Source of the DNA: Brachionus koreanus
Lineage: Eukaryota > Rotifera > Eurotatoria > Ploima > Brachionidae
Assembly (NCBI GenBank): GCA_016987375.1
Contig: PJRA01000508.1
Coordinates: forward strand, 1,542,247 to 1,606,246
DNA: 64,000 bases
Direction: 5' to 3'
Shown here: positions 42,190-54,800 of the stretch, piece by piece
Layout of the letters: each line of letters starts with the position of its first letter
How positions within the stretch are numbered: the first letter of the stretch is position 1
Program-made: the position numbers and the translations under genes
The notes under the pieces: model-generated
Seen by the model: the letters and a program-made list of their open reading frames with translations, nothing else
What the model was told of the DNA's origin: nothing
The model's database searches: none

Positions 42190-44195
42190 TATAATTTTGC
42201 TATTATCATCGCAATGAATGAGGTAGTTTAAATCTAAAACGAAAAACTGCTTGAAATATTGATAAATTGAAATGGATTTTTTATCATTCGAACAAAATTA
42301 ATTAAATTCGAATGGTTAAAAAATAGAATGAAAGAGAGCCGATAGATAACTCTAAAATCATGACAAAATAGATAGAAGAGTATCTAGCAAAAAGTGGAAC
42401 TAATGGAAGAAATGATTAATTACTAGGAAAATTTTTTTCTATCAGAAAATTAGAAGAAAAAGATAGCTAAAATGTACATAAGTTTCTTGTCGATTTTTTT
42501 TGTTTCGAATCTGTCATGAGGCAAAAGCAGCCAACTTGCATCCATCAAAAGTACAAACGCTAAGCTAGTTGACTACCGGAATGGCTCTTTCTCTTAAAGC
42601 CAGTCAGCTAGTTTAACATTTTTAATTATCTTAAAGATAATTGATTTTTACAATTTCTTAACCTATTTTATGATATTCGTTGTGCCGTGAAATTTCGACC
42701 AAGTTAATTACAATTAAAGAACGACCTTTTTAACAAAATTTGAGTCTAACCTTTACCAAATTGTTTACATTTTACGGTTCAGTAAAAATTGACAAACATG
42801 CAAATTCCCAGACCGGTAGATTGCATGTGTTTTTTCTTCTAAAGTTTAACGATAGCCTAGAGAAAAAGATAGATTTTATTTATGTTTTTTTTTTTACTAT
42901 TTTGCGCAATAAATTCTTCTCAGCAGGGGCCTGAATAGAGTCGAAATTCGACTCGTTTTTATCTCTAAATCTATTTTGTCACCTTATAAATATCCTAGCT
43001 GTCAATCTTAGGCCGGATAAGTGAATATGCAAATGCATTGATAAATTATTCAATAGTTTTGCGTGATGGCTCTTCGTAGGTCCAAGTTGTATGCCCAACG
43101 CCTTATCATAAATAGTCCATTTTATTTATTTGAAATCATGCAATATTTTTGTAACGTCGCGCATTCGTGATTGCAAATTACTTACTGAATCTAATTAAGA
43201 GAAATCCGTGATATTTCAAAAAAATACGGGATAATACTGAAATCCTAAAGTGGCCATTTGGATTTGAGCGAAGACCCGATTTGATTTTTTTTGCAAAAAT
43301 TAAAATAAAACCTAATTTAAAAATATAAATTGAATCCTAATAAAATTTAGAAACTTTGTCGAAATTCGATGATTAATTTGGTTGCTCTGGCTATTTTTAA
43401 TTATATAATTGTAAAAATTACCTAGACACATACATATAAACTAAAAGGGCTTATCAAAGCTTGTAAATTTATGACTCCTAGAGTGATAGACAGCTTTCTT
43501 TCGGTTGTAAAATATTTTATCTAATTTGAAAATCTTTAAATACCTTTAATAAAAAATGCGCTAAACTAGAAAGAAAATATTCTGGGCTGATTTTATCACG
43601 AGTTTATTTTATAATCAGGAAATTAATTGTCCTCTTTTCATCAATGATCTTATCTTAGCCGTTTTTCAAACACTTTTCGATGAGATTTCCTAAGATAGTT
43701 TCGGCTCTCTAAATACTCTTTTAGATGCATGCGATGAACTTATCTGTCAGTCTAAGATAAATAGTGATTCTCGCTATGAACCTTATACTATTTAATTTTT
43801 GAAATAAAACAGCAAGCTTAATATCTAACAGAAGTGCTTTTTTGCAATTAGAAATTTAGACCGATAGATAGATCGATCGAAAATGTGTTCACTGTTCGAC
43901 GTGTCTAAACGTCTTAAGAACATTTAATTACAGTTGTATGTGTTTCATCAAATTAGCCACATTACTAAAAGCCTGTCCAAATCTTAACCCATTGATTAAA
44001 TCTAAAAAAAATAGCTTGAAAAATCATATAATTTCTGACAATTAGTTTTTGATTTGGCTAGAAAATTACTTTGAATTTTTTTTTCTAAAAATATTTGAGG
44101 CGTAAACCCAAGTGGCACATGAATAAAAGCAATTATTTTTCACATTTACAATAAGAAACAAAAAATATTTATAATTTGTATATTATTAAAATATT

Positions 44196-44292
44196 TAAAA
44201 AATTAATCACTTTCTTAATTAAAAAAAATTTTTTATTTTCATTTTTTTTTCGAGTAAAAAAAAAACTTAAAAAAAATGCATGTGATTTTAAC
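44196..44292. repeat. Direct repeat R, copy 1
   Basis: AAAAATTAATCACTTTCTTA, then an A/T tract, TTTTTTCGAGTAAAAA, AAACTT and ATGCATGTGATTTTA. It recurs in the same order at 45063-45156. Confidence 0.6.
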
Positions 44293-44700
44293 AGCCAAAG
44301 GATAAGCTACAATGATAAATTACAATATAATAGATAAAGTTTTCTTAACAGGCTGACTGAAAAGAAGGCACTACACCGTTCGAAGCTGCCAAGAGGAACT
44401 ATTCCCTCTAATACTTATATTTTAAATTCAATAATATAACAGTCAAAGGCCGCTAGGGTCTGTTAAACTCCTTTTGTTTCTTCCTTTATTTGTTTTTTAT
44501 TTAATAAATTAATAAATTGAATCATTATTGTATTTTTTTTCAATTATATCTTAAATCTAGAATTTTATAAATTTATTTAATTTTTATTTAAAAAATAATT
44601 TTATTTTCATTGATAAAAAGAAAAAAAAAACGACTCAAAAAAAATAGGTTGAAAAATCCAACCGATCTTTGAGTGTTAAAGGAGAATATTTCATTCTGAA

Positions 44701-44901
44701 TAAAAATACGGGATTGTGAAATTTCATCATGAAAAGTAAAAAACTTAATAGTTTTTGTTCTTCGGATGAAATAAAGTGAAACAACTGTTCTTTCACATAA
44801 TGCGGAAATAAGCAAACAGTTATTTCACTTTGTTTCATCTGAAGAACAAAAACTATTAAAGCTTTTTAATTTTCATGAAATTTCACAATGCCGTATTTTT
44901 A
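44701..44901. repeat. Long imperfect hairpin: about 88-bp inverted repeat with a 25-nt loop
   Basis: The left arm (44701-44789) and right arm (44815-44901) are near-complete reverse complements. They include TACGGGATTGTGAAATTTCA against TGAAATTTCACAATGCCGTA, and ATAGTTTTTGTTCTTC against GAAGAACAAAAACTAT. The loop (44790-44814) is CTTTCACATAATGCGGAAAT plus AAGCA. Mismatches and a 2-nt indel are scattered. There is no coding content: the minus-strand open frames here are products of the repeat. It could be a fold-back transposon or a source of hairpin RNA. Confidence 0.75.
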
Positions 44902-45062
44902 TATTGAAGAACAAATTTTTGACCATTAGAAGAAAAGTGATAAAATTTTTTACTTTTTTAATTGCAGATTTAGTATAAAACTTCACAATGATTTAGAATA
45001 AACAAAAAGATACATCAGACATCAGAAAGAATTAAAATTTGAAAATAAAATTTAAAATAGAA

Positions 45063-45182
45063 ATTTAAAAAATTAATCATTTTCTTAATAAAAAAAATTT
45101 TTTTTTTTCGAGTAAAAATAAAACTTAAAGCTAGAGAATGCACGTGATTTTAGAGGAAAATATTTCTTTCTGAATAAAAATA
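45063..45182. repeat. Direct repeat R, copy 2, fused to hairpin flank
   Basis: Matches 44196-44292, then runs directly into AATATTTCTTTCTGAATAAA. That block matches 44684-44708, the left flank of the hairpin. Relative to copy 1 it lacks about 390 bp of intervening sequence. Confidence 0.55.
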
Positions 45183-48100
45183 AACGATAAGATAGCCAAA
45201 AGTCTTAAATAAACAGAATCAAGGAAATACAATTAAAAAAATTAGATTTGAATGGAATTTAGTTTTAGCCAAGTTCGAAAAAAATACTAAAAAAAACAAA
45301 AACACTTATCATTCGAAGCTTACTATTAAGATACATCTAATCATTGAAACAATTTAAACATAAAAATAACAACACAATAGTATCCTTAACTAAATTAGAT
45401 TTGACTTGGAGTGCGCTCGATGCCAGTCTAGATAAGACTAACAAAATGAAAACAAAAAAAAGAAAACAATTTTATCTCTCAATCGATTCGAGTAAGAGTT
45501 ATTAACTTTTTGTGTCAAAATTAAATTTCAATTCAATTGACAATTAAAAAACTCAAAATTAAAAATCAATACCCTGAAGATATCTAGCTCAATATTTTGA
45601 TTCGTTTGTCTCATAATCCAATCTTACGGGAATAAAGACTAAATTTTATCAAGTTTTACTTTTAATTCAACCGTAACTTTGTGCCTAGCTTAGATGTAGA
45701 CTGATCTCGGACCGGTCTAAACCAGCTTTAATCAATAGCCAACATGCTGAGCAGAATAGAAATATAGAGAGAATAAAAATTTATAATTAATAATTAGGCT
45801 ATAGACCCTGATGGATTTTTAATTTTATAAATCTATTGGAATGTAAACGACCATTTTTATAAGATGCGAAAATTAAAAATCAGAATTAATCAGGAACTTG
45901 ATGAGTTCTGGCTATGTATAGATAATTAATATCAATTGAACGAGAATTGAATCCGAATTTGCATGAATGATTTGTTCTATGAGATAAATGAATCGAAAAT
46001 GAAACAATTAAGACTGAATCCTCGAACATAAAGGTCCGTTTTAATTGGATATCATGTCCGTAATTGTTGGTAACTGGTCTAGTATTGATTTTTGCCGGAC
46101 TAGCTTCCTTTTTGCTTGTCTTCAGTCACGCTCGTCATCAACATTGTCCACTTATCGATTTTATTTGATAATTTTTACGTGATACAAAACCTGTCTGATC
46201 TAGAACAGTTCTGTTTTAGAATTTTTTTTCTCTAGTTTGCAAGACACAATTATGACAAGCGACAACAACAACAATAACACTTAACAAGAGTCAGAACATA
46301 AACAACTACGAAAAATAAATAACTCACTGAAATAACAAAACTATTGCAAATACTGATTTAATTTTTGATATTATAAATAATTCAATTAATTTAGAATGAT
46401 CTTGTTTAATCAAGTTAAATTCAATTTTGGCTCGATAGCCTTTCGACTGTAAAAGTCAGAATATTGATCAAAAAAAAAAAAATTTGAATTATAATTAAAA
46501 AACTTTATTAGCTTAATTAAAGCTCTGTGTGTAGCCTAGTCCGGCTTCTTCTAAAAACAAAACAAGCTTGATGCACCCAAGTCGCGCTCTTTCAGAGTCT
46601 TATGCAAATTTATTTGATTAATATCTTATCTAATCTTGTCCCGAATTAGTCATAGGTTTTCTAATGCGACCTCAATCTTTCAATTTATGGCTAAATACAA
46701 TCACCATTTATAATTAATGCGTAATTTTTTTTCTCTCATAAAATTAAAACCCTAAAAGCTATTAAAGTTTGATTAAAATTTTCGACAATAAACAGCTAAA
46801 TTTTGTAGATTTCTTATAATTTTTAAAATAAAATTAATTAATTAATTAAAACAAAAAAGAAAAAAACTATTGACTGTTTTATTTTAATTTAAAGACAAAG
46901 AGGAGCTTTAGATACCTTGACAAGAGGAATAAATTATTGAGCATTCATTAAAAAAGGATTAAAAATAAGTTAAATGCTTAAAATCAATAATTCATCGATT
47001 AAGATTATCTTAATCGATCATTAAAGTCATTTGTGCTCGACTAAAACCACTTAGTTTTCTAAGTTTAGAAATTAAATTATTTCCACAAACACAAAACAGA
47101 TCTTATCTAATGAAAAATAGAAAAAAAATAGTCAGATCTCTTGAGAGAAAAATTTTGAATATTTCGTGAAGCCACGAATATTTTTTCTGCGTCCAAACTA
47201 ATGACTATGACAAAGCTAGCCATTTTTTCTTCATTATTAAGTTCCTTGTTTGAGTTAAAGCCGTATTAAGGCTATGGAAGCCATATGAGCTAGCTTTCCT
47301 TTTCTCAATCAGAAACATTTTTCAAATATCTCATCTTTTAAGTTCTAATTGCTGAAACTTGATAGAAAATGCCATAGAAATTTCGGCCTGTACAATATCG
47401 ATTACTCATCTTGAATACTAGACAATGATACTTGAATTTTTTTTTGCTTGTTTAATTTGAAGCCTTACGATTTAAGCAAGCAAACTTTTCAATTCACGAA
47501 AACAAAACAGCTGAATTTTGTTTAGGGAAAATACAAAATACCTTTTTCTTTTGCTATTTTTTTGACCATAGAGGCTCTCTTAAGTTTATTTAGATTTTAA
47601 CTAAGTCAAATGGTACTTAGAAGAAGCCAATAAATTATAGCTTTTGATTCGAAGCGCTAGTCAAACTATTTGAAAAATTTCTAATTTTCAATTTAAATAT
47701 TTTTTATTTAAATGATTTAGAGCCTAAGTTTCTCATGTGACCAACTAGACTAGTAATCGAATCCAATATCAATAGATTTTTGTTTCAGCTTACCAGCGTA
47801 ATCTGAGCTAATCTAGCTGAGCAATTACGTCACTTTGGGCTAAAGTAGATACTCTAAATAAGTTAAAATAAGGAGAAGAAAAAAAAGATAAAATTTATTT
47901 ATAAAATAAGATTTTCGATGAAATATTATACCCACACTTTTAGGAGAGTCTTCCTTTATTATTAATTAAGTGACTTAATATTGGAAATGCGATGATTAAT
48001 GAAAATATTTAAAGATTTTATCATTAATTTTAGATATTGAATTATTAATCGCTAGAGCGCAATCATTGAATCGTGACTCTAAATCTCCCAAATCTAGAGA

Positions 48101-48500
48101 ATAGCCTTGTACCAAGAAAATATTAATTAAACAAATAGAATGTCATATAAATACATTGTGAGCGTGAACCTCACCAATTCATTAATCAAAAAAAAAACTA
48201 TTTGAACAAGTTATGCACCATTTTTGTTCAAGATCGAATTTCCCAACAGATATTTTGATACAAAACTAAAAAAAAATAAAAAGGCCCAGAAGTTCTAAAA
48301 CCCTTTAGATGCGTAAATATTTATTAATTGGAAAAGAATAAGTAAATAAAAAAATCAACGTGTACTCTTGTTAAATTAGTCTTCTTTATACTAGTATATG
48401 CCAAATACCGAAATTTCCTAATAAAGCTTAAGTAAATATCAAATAGTTCTCTCAAATCGATCTTTTTCACTCGTTCAATATTTATTTAAAAAAGAGAAAA

Positions 48501-48538
48501 AAAAAAAAATATATATATATACATATATCATAGGTAAA
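48501..48538. repeat. A-run and (AT)n/(AC) microsatellite
   Basis: A poly-A tract is followed by alternating ATATATATATATACATATAT. Simple repeat, no further significance seen. Confidence 0.9.
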
Positions 48539-51500
48539 CAATTTAATAATAATCAATTTTTAATATTTGATTTATGCCCTATCGATTACTATTGATCACT
48601 GATTTATCGAAAAATAAATGTTTATTGAGTTTCCGTATTTGAATCAGAGAATAGCTCAGCCTCTAGATATTAGATTTCAACTAAATCTAATTGAGTATCG
48701 ATGAAATTAAATTGCTTATCTAATTTAAAGTGTCCAACAGTGATGTTTATTAATTTTGGTCATTCGAGTGAAAGTAATAATACTCGTCAATGTCATTCTA
48801 ATGTCCACAAGTGTAACCGAACATTACTCTACAGAGACCTATGAAATTATACAAATCTTGACGAAAGTAATTAATTTTTAATTCATTTTTAACTAAACCG
48901 AACTGTAATTAGAAACACAACTGTTCCAACGGTCACAAACTCATTGAAACGCATCGCATAAGACTCTTGTTATGAATCACCTGTTCACCAGACTAAATGC
49001 CAAAGCAATGAATGCTTTCAGATCTACAAGTTAATGATAATCTCATTTGTCCTTAAATGCTAAGGTAAACATTTCAAAAAGTAATTACTAACCGGCGCTA
49101 TTTAAAAACATATGATTTTATAAACATTGTTTATCTGATCGAACCAGCCTGCTTATCTGATTTTAGTTGATTTATAGCTTAAATGTGACTGAATTAAGTT
49201 TTAGTCACGCATGGCTTTTCATTGCGCGGCATAGAGATAAATTTAGTCAGAGTTATTAATTATGGCTAATCACTTAGGAACCATAATTCAAAACACTTCG
49301 ATCTCTGACATGGCTTATCTTGATAAAAAAAAACAAAAACAAAAACTCTTATCAAAAAATCTCAATTGTTTGGATAAGCATGTTTTAGTCCACTCTGTTT
49401 TTAATTCGGTTTTAAATAAATAAAATGATAATTGAAAATCCTCAATTATAAAGCTTTTTAAAATATTAATTTTTCTAGTCTTAAAAACTATAGATATTTT
49501 ATCTAATTTTTGTTTCTCTTTAACAGTTAAATAGTTAAACAATGTTTTCTTAAGTAAATAGCCAAAACTAATTTTTTTAGTGATAAAACACTATTATTTT
49601 CTAATTTATTGATTTAAATCAACAACAACATTTTTTTAATGAGCTAATGAGATTTTTATTTAAAATTATTTGAATCAAGTGGTCCAATTTTTGCATATTT
49701 TAGAATTCTAGCTTAATTATCAAATAACATAAAAGTAAATAATGAAATTTAATAATCCTTGAAGATTCTTAAAATTCAAAAAAAAAAGCTAAATTTTTTT
49801 TTAAAATTCAAATAAATGAAAAGCAAGAATTAGGAAGCTTTTCTTCGATTTCTAATTTTTAGAATTGTCTTGGAATTACAAAGATGAAAATTATTTTTTG
49901 TTAAATAAAGAAAAAACTCTAGAACCTAAGTCATAATTAAACAATTAATACATTTTAACTTCGCATTAAAAATCTTATTAATAAACTAAACGCTTTTCTT
50001 TTTTTTTTATTAAACAATTTTCAAATAATTGTGAACAAACGGAAACATTAAAGGTATTTATCTATTAAAATATATTAGAATTTATTGATTTTATTTAATT
50101 CATCTTTTACAACTATGCTTTTATTTAACGTAGACAAAACTTGTTCCCTTGATAAATCAGAAGATTTTTAATTTTTTGATCAATGCAAGCACCTGCTGAA
50201 TTTTTAAAATAAAGCGTGTAATTTACACTATGTTTTTCATAGTACTAATTTGATACTTTGATATTTGATACATTGTTACGGCTGCTTTAGCATGTCTAAA
50301 TACCTAGCTAGATAAAAATCAATGATTTTCATGTCTAAATTTTGTCTTGGTCTAGGAATTTTGATGAGCTCAAATCTGACTTAGTAGGTAGTTCTATTAA
50401 TCAGATTTAAAGCGAAATCTGAGATTAATTTTGCTCAGCTTTAGAATAATCATTAACTCAAGTGTCTGCCTCAAGTTTACTAATTAAATTACGGCTTAGG
50501 GGACAATGTACTTATCTAATGCATGAGTATTTCCAAGGCTTCTTCCTGGACTTAATCTCTAGTTTAAACAAAATGCTAAAAGTTTTAAAATGAAACTAAA
50601 ACCGGTTGCATTTAGTTCTAAATTAATTAAGACTTTAATTAAACAAAATTGAAAACTGATGAAAAGCAAAATGCATTAGCTGATTAAAAAGGCTTCCCAT
50701 TCTCCATCACATTTTCACTTATTCATTTTTGACGACCATTAAAGTTATTAGACCTGCAGTTTTTAGACACATTCGCTAAGTTTTAGAAGTCGTATAAAGT
50801 GTTACTAAAAACATTTATAAAATAGCCATTTGGCAGCTTAGTTTTCTCAGTGTGATAGAAATAATCGGTTTTTTTTGTTTATTGATATTTTTAATGGCTC
50901 ACTGGTCGCAATAAAATCTTGTCTTTAATTTTTACGGAAATTCCACATCTAATAAATAAAGTCCTATTACTGATTTTACAGCTAGACCGGAATATTTAGA
51001 ATTCTTTCGTTTTTAATGACTTTGTTTCGTGACTGTGTTTTCATGCTATTTACTTGCTTGTAACTGATACCTTAAAGTTTGTTTTTAAAAAGTTTTAGCG
51101 CGATGACACGCGCTCCAATTCAAACAAAAACATCTACTTGTTCTTGAGATTTTAATTAAATGAATAAGTAATTAACAATTGCTTCAGCGGATATTTTGAT
51201 CTATTCTGGTCTCTGCATGGTTCCAATCTATTTGAATCATATGAGCCAGAATTTAACTACACTTTATCAAAATTAGAAAAAAACCATTCTAGAAATATAT
51301 TAATATATGATTGTTTTAGTAATAGAAAAAGATTTTATACCAAATCTAGTTGAGAAAAAAATTTAATTTTCAATTTTAATGAAATACAAATTTATTCAAT
51401 AAGATCATATTTAAACAATTTTTATTTTACTTTTTTTTTCTGCTTTTACACAAAAAACAAAACTCGAGTTTAATTAATTTTTGTAGCCATAAAGCTGAAT

Positions 51501-51692
51501 AAAAACCGATACAAACATGTTTACAAATTCATTAATATTGTAGACATAATAAAAATCTTAAAATTTACTAAAATAAAATTTGTCATTTTTCATCGAATAG
51601 ATAAAATAAATTTGCCTCTCTTTTCTCTTTCATTTTCCTTTTAGTTTTGCTTCAAACAAAGAACAAACTTATTCAAAAAATAATTAATTTAA

Positions 51693-51878
51693 ATGAATGA
51701 AAATAAAAAAATATTATTATTCATGAAAATAAATCGAAATTTAAAGACTTTTATCGTGATAACTAAATTAATTAGACTTATATTAATTACATGTTTTTTT
51801 TTTGTTTCATTCGTTTTTCCTCAAAGACCACCTGAGATTGAAAAAATGTTATCGAATAGCTATCTCAAGGTCAGATCT
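51693..51878 (+). CDS. Candidate first exon of a small secreted protein (speculative)
   Basis: Open frame from ATG 51693 (alternative ATG at 51723). It has a basic start and a long hydrophobic run (LIRLILITCFFFVSFVFP), then QRPPEIEKMLSNSYLK. This looks like a signal peptide followed by a mature start. A possible donor follows (CTCAAG then GTCAGA); without splicing the frame stops within five codons. I could not find a convincing second exon, although a 32-codon frame at 52315-52413 (ending LSVFARRYNT) lies downstream in the same orientation. It may be chance. Confidence 0.25.
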
Positions 51879-54800
51879 TATAATTGATAGTTAGAGTAAA
51901 ATCACAGAACCGCATTAGAGAGTTCATTTTGTGCTAGTTCATTTACTATCCCTTTGGATATTATTTTAATTCTAAAATTAAGTTCAAATATTTAAATAAA
52001 ATTGAATTTAAATCTTTTAAGCTTGGGTTAAAATTGCTACTTTTATCATATAAATATAAGAAAAAAAATGACTATCAAATTTATTTAAAAAGCCGAAAAG
52101 TTAAGTCTTCTACTTGAGCCAACTGAGCTAATTGAAAGAATGTAACTTAAAATCTAATCTAATGATAACATGTTTTATTTATCTTAACTCGAACCAGGCT
52201 ACTTAAGAACATTTTGACAGTTTAAAGTAAAAAAAAAGATTAAGCGATCATTTACAGATTAATTTCATCTAAAAATCAATTTTGACTTTAACTCGATATC
52301 CTTGAATCGACAAAATGCTCGCCTCAATTTCAAAGAATCGATCATTGCAAAAGGATTTAAATAAATTAAAATCTCTAAAGCTATCGGTTTTTGCCAGAAG
52401 ATACAACACTTGATTCTATGAACAGTCATGCACACATCTTATTAAGAGTTTATTAAAAATTAAAACATATAAAAATCATTTGCTAAAATTAAATTGAATG
52501 TAAAATAAAATCTTAAATTAGTAATAATAAGTGAAATTGAATAAAAAAATTATTTTTTTATTTTTATATTTAAAACTGAAAGGCAGTCATTCGAAACAAA
52601 AAACACACGTTGTTTATGGTAACCTGCTAATAGTATCATATTTTTCATCATCACCTCATTTGACATTTTTTCTTAAATACAAACTGTAATTGAGTATATT
52701 GGCATTGAATTTGATTCCTTATTTAAAGCTTAATTTAAAAAAAAAAGAATGGCAAACTGGGAAATTTGACGCGTTCATCTTAAATTTTTAGTTTAGCCTA
52801 AGCTGTTATGATTGATACAAATATTATAGATTTAATTGCGCTTTGTTTTTAAACCCTTTTAAATAAAGAAAAAGTTTTTTTAAAAAAATCAATTTATTGC
52901 TTTTTGGTTGTCAATGCGCGTCTAGGCGCATTAGCGATTCATTTCTTAAATAAGAAATTATCTATAAGCCATTCGGATTAGATTAATGGGATACATTTAA
53001 TTTGAATAATAGTGCGTGCGTCAAATTTTTCCGCTGCCACAAATTCTCTAAGTTTAGACAAGCTTTTAATAGATAACAGAGTCTTATCAGTAGGCTTCTA
53101 AGTTTCCGCTGCTTTTAAAATGTCAAAATCTCAATCGTTTCTTATACGGTCAGACAAAAACAGTTCTAATTTTGTTCGATTAATCACTGTCTCTAATAAT
53201 TTGTAAGCGGAAGAAACATATTTCAAAATTTGAAATGTAAATTTGAAATGTAAATCAGCAAACATCAAGTAGTCGAACCGGACGACTAGGACAAGCGAAA
53301 AATCAATTTTTTTCATTAGGACAAAATAAAAACAATTGAACACAAACACAGACTGTAAACACCGTATAGGTATTAATAATTTAATTAGAATTCTTGAAAT
53401 ATTAAAGGAAAATTAATTAGAAAAATTCGGCCCAATACGGTTTTGTTCTGGTTATGCGATGTGCACCGAGCGGAACAGATGTCTTAATTGTTTTCACACT
53501 TAAAACTGAATTTTACTTCAGAGAAACAAAAAAAGATATTTTCTTTGTTATTTTTTACAAAGCTAAGCCTTGGTAGTTTTTGCATGATTCAATAACAATT
53601 TAGGATCATGCAAGCAAGTATATTTTTAATATAGAAGATAACAATGTGAGTAAAAATTTAATTTACAATTTCAATTATTTCAACTCTTTTCGTTCTCATT
53701 CATTTTTTCGCTCTTATTTTCGTGGATAATGAAAATTTTGATTATTTAATATTATATCATCATAGTTTATTTCTATTTGTGTAACATCCGTGATAAAGAT
53801 ACGAAATTTTATTAATAACTTCCTCTTGAAATTCATTAAATATTTGCCTAAAAAAAAAAAAAAACTTCTCTTTGGAGAGAAGGAATTCTTTATTTGAATG
53901 AAAATATTTATGTACATAATTTGAATTTCCGACGACCGATTCAAACATATGAAATGCCCATAATAGAAAGCCATAAAATAACCCCCAATGGATAAAAAAG
54001 AATATTTGTTTTTCTTGAATTAGCCAAAATTCTCTAAGCATTATTTCAGACTGTCAATCACTTGAGAAAAGAATAGTTTCGAGGTGAACTCTTAATTTGA
54101 ATTATGGTCTGACATTTGGATAAAATTGATTTACACCAAAGACAAAAATCACCCTAATTTCGTAAAAATCGGGACAAAAGTTTTTTAAATTTAAAAATTT
54201 TCTCTTCAATCTCTAATTTAACAATCAATTAAAAAAAAAAACAACATTCAATAAAGATTAATATTAACTTTTATCAATATTAATTATTAATTTATCATTT
54301 TTGATTTTTTGAAAAAAAAATAAAACATCGTTTATTCTGTCTCAAAGCAATTTAACCTAGAAAATCTATGAAACTTTTGTATTGTAAGAATTATAAATTT
54401 CTTTTTAAAATTTACAAAAATCAATTAAAAAAAACTTAATTGAAAAAATACATCATTTTTTCTTTATGAAACTTGAATTAAATTTATTAGAACACTCAGC
54501 AATATTGATTATCAAATTATACAATTTTGATAAATTAAAATTAAGTTCTAATTTTATCCAACATAAGGTTTTTTTCAAAATCTTTAGTTCCTTATTTTTT
54601 TTTGTTATTTATTTCTAAAATATATTATTAAATACAATTTGGCATAAACTTCATGTTGGCTTTATATCGGCTTGAAATAAACTAAATTAAAAAAAATTTT
54701 AATTAAAATTTTACTCTCAAAGTAAGTTTACAAAAAAAATATTTTATTTACTCTAAATGATTGAATAAGAAGCATAAAAATAATTAATAAAATTTAATTA

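Noticed and set aside
38492..42217. Plus-strand open frames over the protocadherin
   Set aside because: They are antisense to a continuous 1317-codon cadherin frame with unmistakable motifs. The sense gene's codon bias keeps these frames open.
42535..42615. Inverted repeat around AAGCTAGTTGACT / AGTCAGCTAGTTT upstream of the protocadherin
   Set aside because: Only about 18 imperfect pairs with a long loop. Not distinguishable from chance without conservation data.
44588..44838. Two overlapping minus-strand open frames of 67-75 codons
   Set aside because: They fall on the hairpin arm and its flank. The frames arise from repeat sequence and have no domain.
53714..54041. Two overlapping minus-strand open frames of 86-93 codons
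   Set aside because: Phe/Lys/Ile-rich from A/T composition, overlapping in two frames, with no domain or splice partners.
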